A stretch of 64,000 nucleotides of DNA, from the NCBI RefSeq assembly GCF_000153765.1, contig NZ_DS022294.1:231188-295187 (forward strand). Reading direction: 5' to 3'. Made by a program: the position numbers and the translations under genes. This stretch comes from Mariprofundus ferrooxydans PV-1 (GTDB taxonomy: Bacteria; Pseudomonadota; Zetaproteobacteria; Mariprofundales; Mariprofundaceae). The notes under the pieces are model-generated. The model was not told the DNA's origin. It made no database searches and was given only the letters and a program-made list of their open reading frames with translations. Below are positions 8,463 through 17,290 of this stretch, piece by piece (position 1 is the stretch's first letter; each line of letters starts with the position of its first letter).

Positions 8463-11252
8463 GTGGCCAACGATACCGCACAATCAGACAAGTTTGATTA
8501 CCGACCAACCGTTTTCCTGCCGAAAACCGATTTCCCGATGCGCGCAGGCCTGCCGCAAAGCGAGCCGAAACGGCTGGCGATATGGGCAGAACAGGACATT
8601 TACGGGCAGTTGCGCGAGGCACGCAAGGACGCGCCGAAATTTATCCTGCATGACGGCCCTCCCTATGCCAACGGCAGCATTCATATCGGCCACGCGCTCA
8701 ATAAAGTGCTCAAGGACATCGTGATTCGCTCTCGCTCCATGCTCGGCTTTGATGCCCCCTACGTGCCCGGCTGGGACTGCCACGGCCTGCCCATCGAGCT
8801 GAAGGTCGAGGAGCAGTTCAAAAAGAAGAAGCAGAAGAAAGAGGATATCAGCGATGCTGAATTCCGCAGTGCCTGCCGCGACTATGCCAAAGGCCAGATT
8901 GACGTGCAGCGCGAAGAGTTCAAACGTCTGGGTGTGATCGGCGACTGGGATCATCCCTATGTGACCATGGATTACCGTTTCGAAGCCAATACCGTGCGCG
9001 AAATCGGCCGTTTCCTGGAAAATGGCGGCCTGTTCAAAGGCGCAAAACCGGTGCACTGGTGCGTCTCCTGTGCCACAGCGCTGGCCGAAGCCGAAGTGGA
9101 ATATGAAGATCACACCTCCCACTCGATCTATGTGAAGTTCGCTGCCGGCGAGGATTTGAGCGATATCGATGCGGCCCTGAGCGGTGATGTCTCTATCGTC
9201 ATCTGGACCACAACGCCGTGGACCATCCCGGCCAATCTGGCCGTATCGGTCGGCCCCGCTATCGAATATTCGGCAGTCAGAATCACCGACAGCGGCGATA
9301 ATACCAACCTCAAGGTCGGAGAGATCCTGATCCTGGCTGAAGACCTGCGTGCAGGCGTGCTCTCTGCTATCGGCGCCGAGGGCGAGGTTATTGCCCGCTT
9401 CAACGGCGGGAAACTGGATCGCCGCCGCTTCCGTCACCCCTATCTGGAACAGGATGCGCCGGTTCTGGTTGGTGGCCATGTTACGTTGGAAGCCGGTACA
9501 GGTGCCGTGCATACCGCTCCCGGCCACGGTCAGGAAGATTACGAAATCGGTCTGAAGTACGGCCTGCCTGCCTTTAATCCGGTTGGCAGCACCGGTCTGT
9601 TCGATGCCGGCACCCCGGTTGTTGAGGGTCGTCACGTCTATCAGGCCAACGCCATCATGGTCGAGCACCTGCTAAGCTGCGGTGCGCTGCTGGAAACATC
9701 CGAAATCAAACACTCCTACCCGCACTGCTGGCGCTGCCATAAGCCACTGATCTTTCGTGCCACACCGCAGTGGTTTATCTCCATGGAGACCAACAACCTG
9801 CGCGACAAGGCACTGGCAGCCATCAGTGAAACCACATGGACGCCGGAATGGGGTGAGAACCGTATTCGTGCCATGGTCGAGCAGCGCCCCGACTGGTGCG
9901 TATCGCGTCAGCGCAACTGGGGTGTACCGATCACAGCCATCCGCTGCGAAGCGTGCGGTTCACACAAGGTGACCACGCCGGCAGTGGTGGAAGGCATTGC
10001 CAAAGCGGTGGAACTCGGCGGCGCCGATATCTGGTTTGCCCATGATGCAGCTCACTTCCTGCCCGATGGCGCCACCTGTCCTGATTGCGGCGGCAATGCG
10101 TTCGCACGCGAAACCGATATTCTCGATGTCTGGTTCGATTCCGGCAGCACGCATGCCTGTGTACTGGAACAGCGTGAGGAGCTGACGAGTCCCGCCGATC
10201 TCTATCTGGAGGGCTCCGATCAGCATCGCGGCTGGTTCCAGTCTTCTCTGCTGGAGAGTGTCGGCACACGCGGCCGCGCTCCGTTCAAGGGCGTACTGAC
10301 ACACGGTTTTGTCGTCGACAAAAACGGCAACAAGATGTCCAAATCGAAGGGCAATGTCATTGCCCCTCAGAAGATCATCCAGCAGATGGGTGCGGATATT
10401 CTGCGCCTGTGGATTGCCTCATCCGACTATTCGGCCGACATCCGCATCTCCGATGATATCATCAAACAGCTCTCTGAAGCTTATCGCCGCATCCGCAATA
10501 CCATCCGCTTCCTGCTCGGCAACCTGGACGGTTTTGACCCTGCGCACGATGCCGTAGCGCTTAGCGAGCGTACACCGCTGGATCAGTGGGTGATGCATCG
10601 CTTGTCGCGACTGGAGCGGCATGTACATGCCTGCAATGAGAGCTACCAGTTCCACCGTATTCATCAGGAGATCCACAACTTCTGCTCTGTTGATCTGGGC
10701 GGCTTCTATCTCGACATGATCAAGGATCGTCTCTACTGCGACGGGGCGGATTCCGCCCGCCGTCGCTCGGCCCGCGCCACGCTCTACGATCTGGCCGACA
10801 CACTGACCCGTCTGATTGCACCACTGCTGCCGTTTACGGCTGAAGAGGCCTGGGATCACCTGCCCGGCTCCGATGAGAAGAGCATTCATCTGCAGTCATT
10901 TAAACCGGTCGCCGATAGCAGCATCGACGATGCCGCATGGGATCGCTTTTTTGCCATTCGCGAACAGGTACATACCGCCTTCGATCTGGCCAAGAAGGAT
11001 AAGGTGGTCGGCTCCTCGGTTGCCGCGGCAATTACCGTGCCGGGGCTCGATGATGCGTTTGCCGAAAGTGTGGGTGAAAGCTGGGAGCAACTGTTCATCG
11101 TCGCCAAGGTTGAGGCGGGTGATGCCATCACCGTCAGGGCGGCCGACGGTATCAAGTGTCCGCGCTGCTGGAATGTCGGTACACCGGCTGATCCGGCTCA
11201 CGCGGTGCACAATGAACTCTGCCCACGCTGTTTCGAGGTCGTCGCCGACTGA
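8463..11252 (+). CDS. ileS: Isoleucyl-tRNA synthetase
   Basis: About 929 residues. Class I signatures are present: HIGH-type PPYANGSIHIGHALNK near residue 70 and KMSKS in NKMSKSKGN near 624. The editing domain has the TTPWTIPAN motif, and the C-terminal zinc finger (IKCPRCWN ... ELCPRCFEV) marks the bacterial type. I prefer the GTG at 8463 because GGAG lies 7 bases upstream; the in-frame ATGs at 8442 and 8457 have no suitable ribosome binding site. The predicted N-terminus then reads MANDTAQSDKFDYRPTVFLP, matching the family. It attaches Ile to tRNA-Ile in the cytoplasm. Confidence 0.96.
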   Translation: MANDTAQSDKFDYRPTVFLPKTDFPMRAGLPQSEPKRLAIWAEQDIYGQLREARKDAPKFILHDGPPYANGSIHIGHALNKVLKDIVIRSRSMLGFDAPYVPGWDCHGLPIELKVEEQFKKKKQKKEDISDAEFRSACRDYAKGQIDVQREEFKRLGVIGDWDHPYVTMDYRFEANTVREIGRFLENGGLFKGAKPVHWCVSCATALAEAEVEYEDHTSHSIYVKFAAGEDLSDIDAALSGDVSIVIWTTTPWTIPANLAVSVGPAIEYSAVRITDSGDNTNLKVGEILILAEDLRAGVLSAIGAEGEVIARFNGGKLDRRRFRHPYLEQDAPVLVGGHVTLEAGTGAVHTAPGHGQEDYEIGLKYGLPAFNPVGSTGLFDAGTPVVEGRHVYQANAIMVEHLLSCGALLETSEIKHSYPHCWRCHKPLIFRATPQWFISMETNNLRDKALAAISETTWTPEWGENRIRAMVEQRPDWCVSRQRNWGVPITAIRCEACGSHKVTTPAVVEGIAKAVELGGADIWFAHDAAHFLPDGATCPDCGGNAFARETDILDVWFDSGSTHACVLEQREELTSPADLYLEGSDQHRGWFQSSLLESVGTRGRAPFKGVLTHGFVVDKNGNKMSKSKGNVIAPQKIIQQMGADILRLWIASSDYSADIRISDDIIKQLSEAYRRIRNTIRFLLGNLDGFDPAHDAVALSERTPLDQWVMHRLSRLERHVHACNESYQFHRIHQEIHNFCSVDLGGFYLDMIKDRLYCDGADSARRRSARATLYDLADTLTRLIAPLLPFTAEEAWDHLPGSDEKSIHLQSFKPVADSSIDDAAWDRFFAIREQVHTAFDLAKKDKVVGSSVAAAITVPGLDDAFAESVGESWEQLFIVAKVEAGDAITVRAADGIKCPRCWNVGTPADPAHAVHNELCPRCFEVVAD

Positions 11253-11358
11253 TGCCGGTGCTCCTCTCTGCCAGACAAGGGCAGTGTAACCGGGAGCAGC
11301 TGACTGGCAGCAGGGAGTATCCGGCAACGGATCAGGCGGTGCATTGCACTCACTCGTC

Positions 11359-12750
11359 ATGACAGCGCCATTACCAAACGCCTGCCCTGCGCCCACCCTT
11401 GCAGCTGAGCTGCCTTCACCATGGTCGACGGATCAGCAGATCTGGCGGTTGTGGACCACCCTGCACTTTCTGCCGCCGGCCTATACCCAGCAGGGCAGCC
11501 TGCGCAAAGATGATCTCAGGAAAATCGCTGCCGCCCTGAACAGTAGTGAGTACGCCGGAATCGAGTCCCTGATCATCAGCATGCAGAAGTGCGGTTTGCT
11601 CAGAATCGATGAAGGCCTGATCCGGCCGGTCACGATCAACTGGTCTGCATGGTCAGAGCGCATGCGCAGCGCTATCTATGAGATCATTCACGGCTGGGAG
11701 CGCTGGAGCAATGCAGAAGAGCACACAGCCATGAGCCTGCTGGCCGCACTGCCGGTCGACTGCTGGCTGAAACTTGATGAGGTCGTGGATTGGCTGCGCC
11801 TGCAATCGGACGGCAATCTGGTTCGCGCACACTGGCTCTCCCTGTTCACCGAGCACCCCTCGCTGGCTCTGCATGACCTGAACACCAGCCACCAGGCTAT
11901 CCGCCTGCTACCGCAGTTTAGCGCTGTGCTGAATCAACAACCCCCGCTCTTTTCCGCCCCCGGCTGGCACGGTGCTGATGCAACAGCCCGTATCCACGGC
12001 TATATCTCGGCTGCCGGAGAAATTCTGCTGCCGCCGGATTGCAGGCATGATGTGCTGCCCGGACTGGCACAGGTATGCACCATGAAGTCGGTTGAGCAGA
12101 TGATCACACTGCAACTGGATCAAGCCGCGCTGCAACGCATGGGCAGCGATAAAGCAGTCCTTAGGGAGACCCGGGAGCTGCTGGAGTCCGTGCAGTCGCC
12201 ACTGCCGCAGCCCATTGCCTATCTGTTTGACCAACTACTCGCACAGCAGGCCGTCGCATCTGTTGCCGCCACGTCGTTGGTAGTCGTGTTAAACGACCCC
12301 TCAGCCATCCATCGGCTGCAGAAAACAGGATTCCCCTTCTCCCAGCCATTTGGCGACAAACCTGAACTCCTGTTGCTCGACACATCTGCCGATGCCCTTG
12401 CCTTCATCCGGACATGCGCCGAAAGCGGTATCATGCTGGAGACATTGATCAAACCTGTGCAGTGGATCAGCGGCACGGCCTCGATCAAGGCGTGGATGGA
12501 GATGCATGCCGACAGAACAGGCCGCTGGCTGGAGATTTGCTATCAGAAGGCGCGCAGCAGCAAACCCAAACAGCTGTTTGCCTGCATCACGGATGATTAT
12601 TACGGTAAAATAGAGGTACGCCCGACCCGCAGGAGCAAGCAGGGTTATCTATGGGGAAACAGCATCATCCCTCTGGAGCCCAGACATCTGTTGCGCCTGC
12701 GCCAACTGGAGTCGGATGAGATCACAGAGCTGGGACTGGATCATTTGTGA
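11359..12750 (+). CDS. Helicase-associated domain protein, partner of XPB helicase
   Basis: 463 residues from the ATG at 11359 (an in-frame TTG exists at 11344). It contains no Walker motifs. The layout is a winged-helix-like N-terminal half and a C-terminal region (about residues 290-455: TSLVVVLNDPSAIHRLQKTG, LLLDTSADALAFIRTCAESG) that resembles the helicase-associated/XPB-Ssl2 N-terminal domain often encoded next to bacterial XPB helicases. The stop overlaps the GTG of the XPB gene (GTGA), so expression is coupled. From context I infer a partner or loader of the helicase in DNA repair, comparable to Bax1 in archaea in genomic position only. The domain assignment is moderate confidence. Confidence 0.7.
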   Translation: MTAPLPNACPAPTLAAELPSPWSTDQQIWRLWTTLHFLPPAYTQQGSLRKDDLRKIAAALNSSEYAGIESLIISMQKCGLLRIDEGLIRPVTINWSAWSERMRSAIYEIIHGWERWSNAEEHTAMSLLAALPVDCWLKLDEVVDWLRLQSDGNLVRAHWLSLFTEHPSLALHDLNTSHQAIRLLPQFSAVLNQQPPLFSAPGWHGADATARIHGYISAAGEILLPPDCRHDVLPGLAQVCTMKSVEQMITLQLDQAALQRMGSDKAVLRETRELLESVQSPLPQPIAYLFDQLLAQQAVASVAATSLVVVLNDPSAIHRLQKTGFPFSQPFGDKPELLLLDTSADALAFIRTCAESGIMLETLIKPVQWISGTASIKAWMEMHADRTGRWLEICYQKARSSKPKQLFACITDDYYGKIEVRPTRRSKQGYLWGNSIIPLEPRHLLRLRQLESDEITELGLDHL

Positions 12751-14411
12751 GCTATCACCCGGAACGACCGTTAATTGTGCAGGGCGATCACTCGCTGCTG
12801 CTGGAGACGCATAACCCTCAATTTGCCGATGCGCGTGATGCCATCGCCCCGTTCGCCGAGCTGGAAAAATCGCCCGAGCATATTCACAGCTATCGTCTGC
12901 ACCCGTTAAGCCTGTGGAATGCAGCTGCCGCCGGCCATACGCTGCAGCAGGCTGAAGAGGCCCTGCATCGCTTCAGTAAATACTCTATACCGGAGAATGT
13001 CCTCGAAGAGATGCGACACACCTTTGCCCGCTACGGGCAACTGGTACTGACAAAGGATAATGAATCCACCCTGCGACTGACGGTCAGTGATGCCTTTATT
13101 GCCGCCCGTATTGCCCGAGAAAAAACCATCACCGCCCTGTTCAGAGAGCAACCGGCCGATGATATTTTCCTGATTGATCCCGGGCAGCGGGGCAAGCTCA
13201 AACATGCGCTGATCATACTGGGCTTTCCGGTCGATGATCAGGCCGGTTTTAGTGACGCACCTCTGTTCGGGCTGGCACTGCGTGATACGACCATGAGCGA
13301 TCAGCGTCCGTTTGCCCTGCGCGATTACCAGCAGCAGGCTGTTGATGCCTTTGTCGCCTCCGGCAGCCATGGCGTGATTGTGCTGGCGTGCGGGGCAGGT
13401 AAAACGCTGGTGGGCATGGCCACCATGGCACGCATCGGCATGCGAACGCTGATCATAACGCCGAATACGGCTGCAGCTCACCAGTGGCGGGCTGAACTGC
13501 TCGATAAAACACAAGTGAGTGCAACGGATATCGGCGAATACACAGGCAGCCGTAAGGAGATTCAGCCGATCACTATTGCCACCTACCAGATGCTCACCTA
13601 CAGGCCGGAGCAAGACGGCGATATGCCGCATATCGAACTGATCACCAAACATGCGTGGGGACTGATTATTTTTGACGAGGTACATATGCTGCCGGCACCG
13701 GTATTCCGGGCTGTATCTGAGATTCAGGCACGCCGCAGGCTGGGCCTGACTGCCACACTGATCCGGGAGGATGGTCTGGAAAGGGACGTATTCTCGCTAA
13801 TCGGCCCCAAACGTTTCGATCTGCCCTGGCGCGAGCTGGAGCAATCAGGTCATATTGCCAAAGCCCACTGTGTCGAGATCCGCGTTCCGATGTCACAGCA
13901 TGATCATATGGCCCATGCCACAGCCGATGATGCCCGCAAAGCCTATCGCATCGCCGCCGAAAACAGCATCAAGGACAGGGTCGCCACCGCTCTGATTAAA
14001 AAACATGCCGATCAGGGCATTCTGGTGATCGGTCAGTATATCAAACAGCTGGAACGTATCGCCGCACATCTGGGCGCTCCACTGATCAGCGGGCGTATGA
14101 GCTCGCCTGAGCGGGAGCGGTTATATGCCGCATTCCGCGCCGGAGAGCTGCGTCTGCTGGTGGTATCCAAAGTCGCCAATTACGCCATTGATCTGCCCGA
14201 CGCCTCTATCGCCATCCAGATCTCCGGCGCCTTCGGCTCGCGTCAGGAGGAGGCGCAGCGGCTCGGGCGTATCCTGCGTCCACAGGGTGGACCTGCCTTT
14301 TTCTATACCCTGGTCTCGGATCACAGCGAAGAGTTGAAATTCGCCGTCAATCGCCAGCGCTTCCTGGCCGAGCAGGGTTATGATTATCTGATTGAAGAGT
14401 GGAAGCCCTGA
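12747..14411 (+). CDS. xpb: XPB-type superfamily 2 DNA helicase
   Basis: 554 residues, the size of mycobacterial and archaeal XPB. Motifs: Walker A LACGAGKTLVGMA near residue 213, Ia LIITPNTAAAHQW, Walker B/DEVH near 308, motif III LGLTATL followed by the XPB-specific RED motif (LIREDGLERD) near 338, and motif VI QEEAQRLGRILRPQGG. An N-terminal damage-recognition-like domain occupies the first ~180 residues. The GTG start at 12747 overlaps the stop of the upstream partner. The family unwinds DNA 3' to 5' and acts in nucleotide excision repair in eukaryotes and archaea; in bacteria its role is less settled. XPB is patchy in Proteobacteria. Confidence 0.92.
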   Translation: MSYHPERPLIVQGDHSLLLETHNPQFADARDAIAPFAELEKSPEHIHSYRLHPLSLWNAAAAGHTLQQAEEALHRFSKYSIPENVLEEMRHTFARYGQLVLTKDNESTLRLTVSDAFIAARIAREKTITALFREQPADDIFLIDPGQRGKLKHALIILGFPVDDQAGFSDAPLFGLALRDTTMSDQRPFALRDYQQQAVDAFVASGSHGVIVLACGAGKTLVGMATMARIGMRTLIITPNTAAAHQWRAELLDKTQVSATDIGEYTGSRKEIQPITIATYQMLTYRPEQDGDMPHIELITKHAWGLIIFDEVHMLPAPVFRAVSEIQARRRLGLTATLIREDGLERDVFSLIGPKRFDLPWRELEQSGHIAKAHCVEIRVPMSQHDHMAHATADDARKAYRIAAENSIKDRVATALIKKHADQGILVIGQYIKQLERIAAHLGAPLISGRMSSPERERLYAAFRAGELRLLVVSKVANYAIDLPDASIAIQISGAFGSRQEEAQRLGRILRPQGGPAFFYTLVSDHSEELKFAVNRQRFLAEQGYDYLIEEWKP

Positions 14412-14422
14412 GCCGATCAGGA

Positions 14423-15550
14423 TCACAAGCCCGCGGGCGGCTTATCTGGCGGAACATCTTGTCTGGCAACATCACCCTCATCTCCACCTGTATCGACTTC
14501 ATCTTGTACAATCTCTACAAGCTGCTCGCGCAGCTGCTCAATCTGCACTTCAATCTGCTTCTTTGCCTCGCCCTCACTCTCTTTGGCCTGAGCCTGCAGC
14601 TTGCTGATCTCCTCCTTCAGGTTGATCTCGGCTTTTTCCTGCTGCTCTGCCTCTTCAGCCTTGTCGAACACCATATCCTCGGAGCTGGGAGAGTCAGGCT
14701 GCAGCACATCTTCACCCATCACCGGCAATATCTTCGTATCATTGTCCTGGCGACGCTGGTTCATGAAGCTCGGTGACACTATCTCTACACCCGCAGTGTG
14801 CAGGGCGTCGAGAATCGATTCGAACAATCTGGATCGCGAAGCCAGCATCCCTTTGACTTCGGTAAGCAATCCACTGACAGAATAGGTAATTGCGTAGTTA
14901 CCCAACTCGACAATTTTCACGAATGGTTCTTCCAGATCGACATTTCGCGCTGCCTCAAGCAGCAGCCCCTTGACCTGTGTATGATGAACATCATAACCCA
15001 GCGATAACGTAGCCGTGATAATCGTGCCTGATGAACGGACAACCGTAACCGGGGTGGAAAGCATGTGGGCATTGGAGAGATAAACAAGCTCCCTGTGCTC
15101 GGTTTGCACTTCAGTACTGAACAAACCGCGTCCGACAACACGGCCAAAATATTCGCCTACACGTATAAAATCGCCCGTGCGAAATGGTCTGGTCACATGA
15201 AGCACGAGTCCGGCCATCAGGTTTGAAACAATAGTCGCGGACGAAAAGGCTATAACACCGGAGAGCAGTACACCGATAAGGGCGATCACCTGATTACGTG
15301 TGCTGTCGCTGACAGGCAGGGCCAGAGAGATCGCTATAGCTCCGGCCGCAGTCAGACCGAACATGGCGATCTGACGGTAGAGCCTGTGCTCGTTGGCCAG
15401 ATCGGTGCGACGCCCCAGAAGAAACCAGTAGGCGAAAAACAGTAGCGTAAGAACAGCAGCCGCTGTTGCCACCAGTGGAATCAGGGAGAGTAGCAGTTCA
15501 AGTATGCGATTCATGGCAGGCCCGATAGAGCCCTCTTTCGCCATCAACAT
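14423..15550 (-). CDS. Small-conductance mechanosensitive channel (MscS family)
   Basis: 375 residues. Three hydrophobic helices occupy roughly residues 15-120, including the pore-lining TM3 pattern (VLLSGVIAFSSATIVSNLMAG), followed by the MscS beta domain (RPFRTGDFIRVGEYFGRVVG, LVYLSNAHMLSTPV). This is an inner-membrane channel opened by membrane tension. Unusually, the last ~85 residues form a long, highly charged Glu/Lys/Gln-rich tail likely to be a coiled coil. ATGs at 15550, 15544 and 15514 are possible starts; none has a convincing ribosome binding site, so the first was kept. It converges with the XPB gene with only 11 bases between. Confidence 0.85.
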   Translation of the reverse strand: MLMAKEGSIGPAMNRILELLLSLIPLVATAAAVLTLLFFAYWFLLGRRTDLANEHRLYRQIAMFGLTAAGAIAISLALPVSDSTRNQVIALIGVLLSGVIAFSSATIVSNLMAGLVLHVTRPFRTGDFIRVGEYFGRVVGRGLFSTEVQTEHRELVYLSNAHMLSTPVTVVRSSGTIITATLSLGYDVHHTQVKGLLLEAARNVDLEEPFVKIVELGNYAITYSVSGLLTEVKGMLASRSRLFESILDALHTAGVEIVSPSFMNQRRQDNDTKILPVMGEDVLQPDSPSSEDMVFDKAEEAEQQEKAEINLKEEISKLQAQAKESEGEAKKQIEVQIEQLREQLVEIVQDEVDTGGDEGDVARQDVPPDKPPAGL

Positions 15551-15822
15551 ACCGATACGACTGAATCAGGTTCAAGCTCGCGCATATCCCCTCCTTCCCT
15601 TACAACTAGGAAAAATCAGTATAGCCCGGTTGTGATATAACAACAATAAGGATGCAAAAAACCGTGAGCTCAGGATCTTTCTGCAAAGCGCATGTCAGGC
15701 TGCGACCACCGGCACCCTGTCCACCATGCGCCGGTCGTTGATACCCGTCTCGCACGCCATGTCTGGCCGGAATATGATGATCTGATTGAGGTGTAAAAGC
15801 TGCTGTCGGAAAACGGCGTCAA
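15551..15822. other. Intergenic stretch without a convincing gene
   Basis: This lies between the MscS gene and the phosphatase-like gene. A 67-codon minus-strand open frame (15695-15898) overlaps the 3' end of the phosphatase gene. It has no ribosome binding site and no recognisable domain, so I do not call it. No hairpin with a T-run was found. Confidence 0.4.
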
Positions 15823-16344
15823 TCAGATGGATGACTGTGCCACCCTGCCTGTATTCCTCTTCCTGTGCGCATGCATCGCTGCGGGTATCCAGATGCAAAG
15901 GCGATTACTCATCTCGTCGCGAACCCGCCGCAGCAAAGTCAGAACGCCTTCCTCACTATCGGCATCAAGCGGGTTGGCAAATGCCCAGCAACCGCCGGGC
16001 CTGTTATCGGGAATATTCGGACAGAGCTCGTCACGCCCATCACATGAAGCAGTAGATTGATCACACATGGTGATGATATAGTCGAAACTGTCAGGAGCAT
16101 CATTCCCCGGCATCACTGCTGCTATCTCCGGGGTCGTTTCGATCTTCAGCTCTGCAAGCACATTCGCAACGCGGGGATCGACAGGCTGTTCAGGCAGGCT
16201 GCACACAACAAAATGACCCTTGCCCAGATGCTTCAGCAAATGCTCAGCCAGCTGCGCCCGCAGCGGATTATCTCTGGACTGGAACAGCACCCTGATACCG
16301 GGCAGCTCCGACAAAGGATGCTGATTTCTGACCCTGTGATCCAT
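15823..16344 (-). CDS. Low-molecular-weight phosphatase / ArsC-fold protein, probably inactive
   Basis: 173 residues from ATG 16344 (GGGAGGGC just upstream; a GTG at 16356 is also in frame). The fold matches LMW protein-tyrosine phosphatase/arsenate reductase: IRVLFQSRDNPLRAQLAEHLL aligns with the P-loop (CX5R), and FDYIITMCD and the closing LRRVRDEMSNRL match the family. The catalytic Cys is Ser23 here, Arg29 of the loop is kept, and the general-acid Asp of the DP motif appears as Asn (FANP). The protein should therefore lack normal phosphatase or arsenate reductase activity; it may bind a ligand or partner. The fold call is good; the function is unknown. Confidence 0.72.
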   Translation of the reverse strand: MDHRVRNQHPLSELPGIRVLFQSRDNPLRAQLAEHLLKHLGKGHFVVCSLPEQPVDPRVANVLAELKIETTPEIAAVMPGNDAPDSFDYIITMCDQSTASCDGRDELCPNIPDNRPGGCWAFANPLDADSEEGVLTLLRRVRDEMSNRLCIWIPAAMHAHRKRNTGRVAQSSI

Positions 16345-16465
16345 ATGCCCTCCCACGCCATTATCAGCAGCAAAGCATGCACTATAGTTATGACACTATA
16401 ATGACTTCATACCCTCACCGGCAAACAATTCACCTACGCTCGCAAAGAAGAAGTCACCGTAAGTC

Positions 16466-16504
16466 CAAAAAAAAGCGGGCCGGCACATAAAGTGCCGGCC
16501 CGCT
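16466..16504 (-). terminator. Terminator after the FKBP gene
   Basis: The perfect inverted repeat GCGGGCCGGCAC / GTGCCGGCCCGC with a 5-base loop has an A7-A8 run on its left side. That reads as a T-run on the minus strand, directly downstream of the FKBP gene. Confidence 0.9.
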
Positions 16505-16529
16505 TGTGCATCAGACAACTTCCGATGAT

Positions 16530-17252
16530 TTATTTGGCAGAGTTATCGGGGTTCTCTATCCCCAGCAACTCAATTTCGAAAATCAACGTGCTGTTCGGAG
16601 CGATGGTTGAACCTGCACCCTGCTCGCCATAAGCCAGATCAGCCGGAATGTAGAATTTATATTTGGAACCGACATTCATCAGCTGTACACCTTCCGTCCA
16701 GCCCTTGATCACGCCCTTGAGCGGGAAGGTGATTGGCTTACCCCGCTTATAGGAAGAATCAAATTCAGTTCCGTCCAGCAGTGTGCCGCGATAGTTGACC
16801 TTGACGTAGTCGCTCTCTTTCGGCTTGGCACCATCACCAGCCTTGAGCACTTCATACTGCAGGCCGCTTGCAGTAACGGTTACGCCCGGCTTCTTGGCAT
16901 TCTCGGCCAGGAATTTCTCGCCTGCCGCCTTGTTCTTCTCTGCCAGCTCCTTCCGCTCGGCAACACGCTTCGCAGACTGCTGCTGAAAGAATGCCTTCTT
17001 TACCTTGCCAGCCTCTTCATTACTGAGCATGAGCTTTTTGCCGTCGAGTTTGTCATTGATCGCCGCCATCATCGCAGGCCGATCAAATTCGGTCGCCAGC
17101 GACTTCAAAGATGCACCGATATCCATGCCGATTGCATAACTGAGTTTGGATTTTTCATTGTCCAGTTTCACGCCTTCCGGCTTGACTGTGGCCTGCTGTG
17201 AACAGGCTGCCAGCATGGCTACGCATGCCGATGCAATAATTGTCTTTTTCAT
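16530..17252 (-). CDS. fkpA: FKBP-type peptidyl-prolyl isomerase lipoprotein (FkpA/Mip-like)
   Basis: 240 residues from ATG 17252 (GGAGG 4 bases upstream). A lipoprotein signal peptide ends in the lipobox MLAAC. A helical dimerisation domain (about residues 35-125, LSYAIGMDIGASLK onwards) precedes a C-terminal FKBP domain (VKVNYRGTLLDGTEFDSSYKRG, GVIKGWTEGVQLMNVGSKYKFYIP, TLIFEIELLGIE). The architecture is that of FkpA/Mip, a periplasmic folding catalyst and chaperone. It follows guaA by 38 bases on the same strand and ends at a strong terminator. Confidence 0.92.
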   Translation of the reverse strand: MKKTIIASACVAMLAACSQQATVKPEGVKLDNEKSKLSYAIGMDIGASLKSLATEFDRPAMMAAINDKLDGKKLMLSNEEAGKVKKAFFQQQSAKRVAERKELAEKNKAAGEKFLAENAKKPGVTVTASGLQYEVLKAGDGAKPKESDYVKVNYRGTLLDGTEFDSSYKRGKPITFPLKGVIKGWTEGVQLMNVGSKYKFYIPADLAYGEQGAGSTIAPNSTLIFEIELLGIENPDNSAK

Positions 17253-17290
17253 GAATCCTCCATCATATTTTTTCAACGTCTTGATCAACT

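Noticed and set aside
15695..15898. A 67-codon minus-strand frame overlapping the phosphatase-like gene.
   Set aside because: No start with a ribosome binding site and no recognisable domain; overlaps the 3' end of a better-supported gene.
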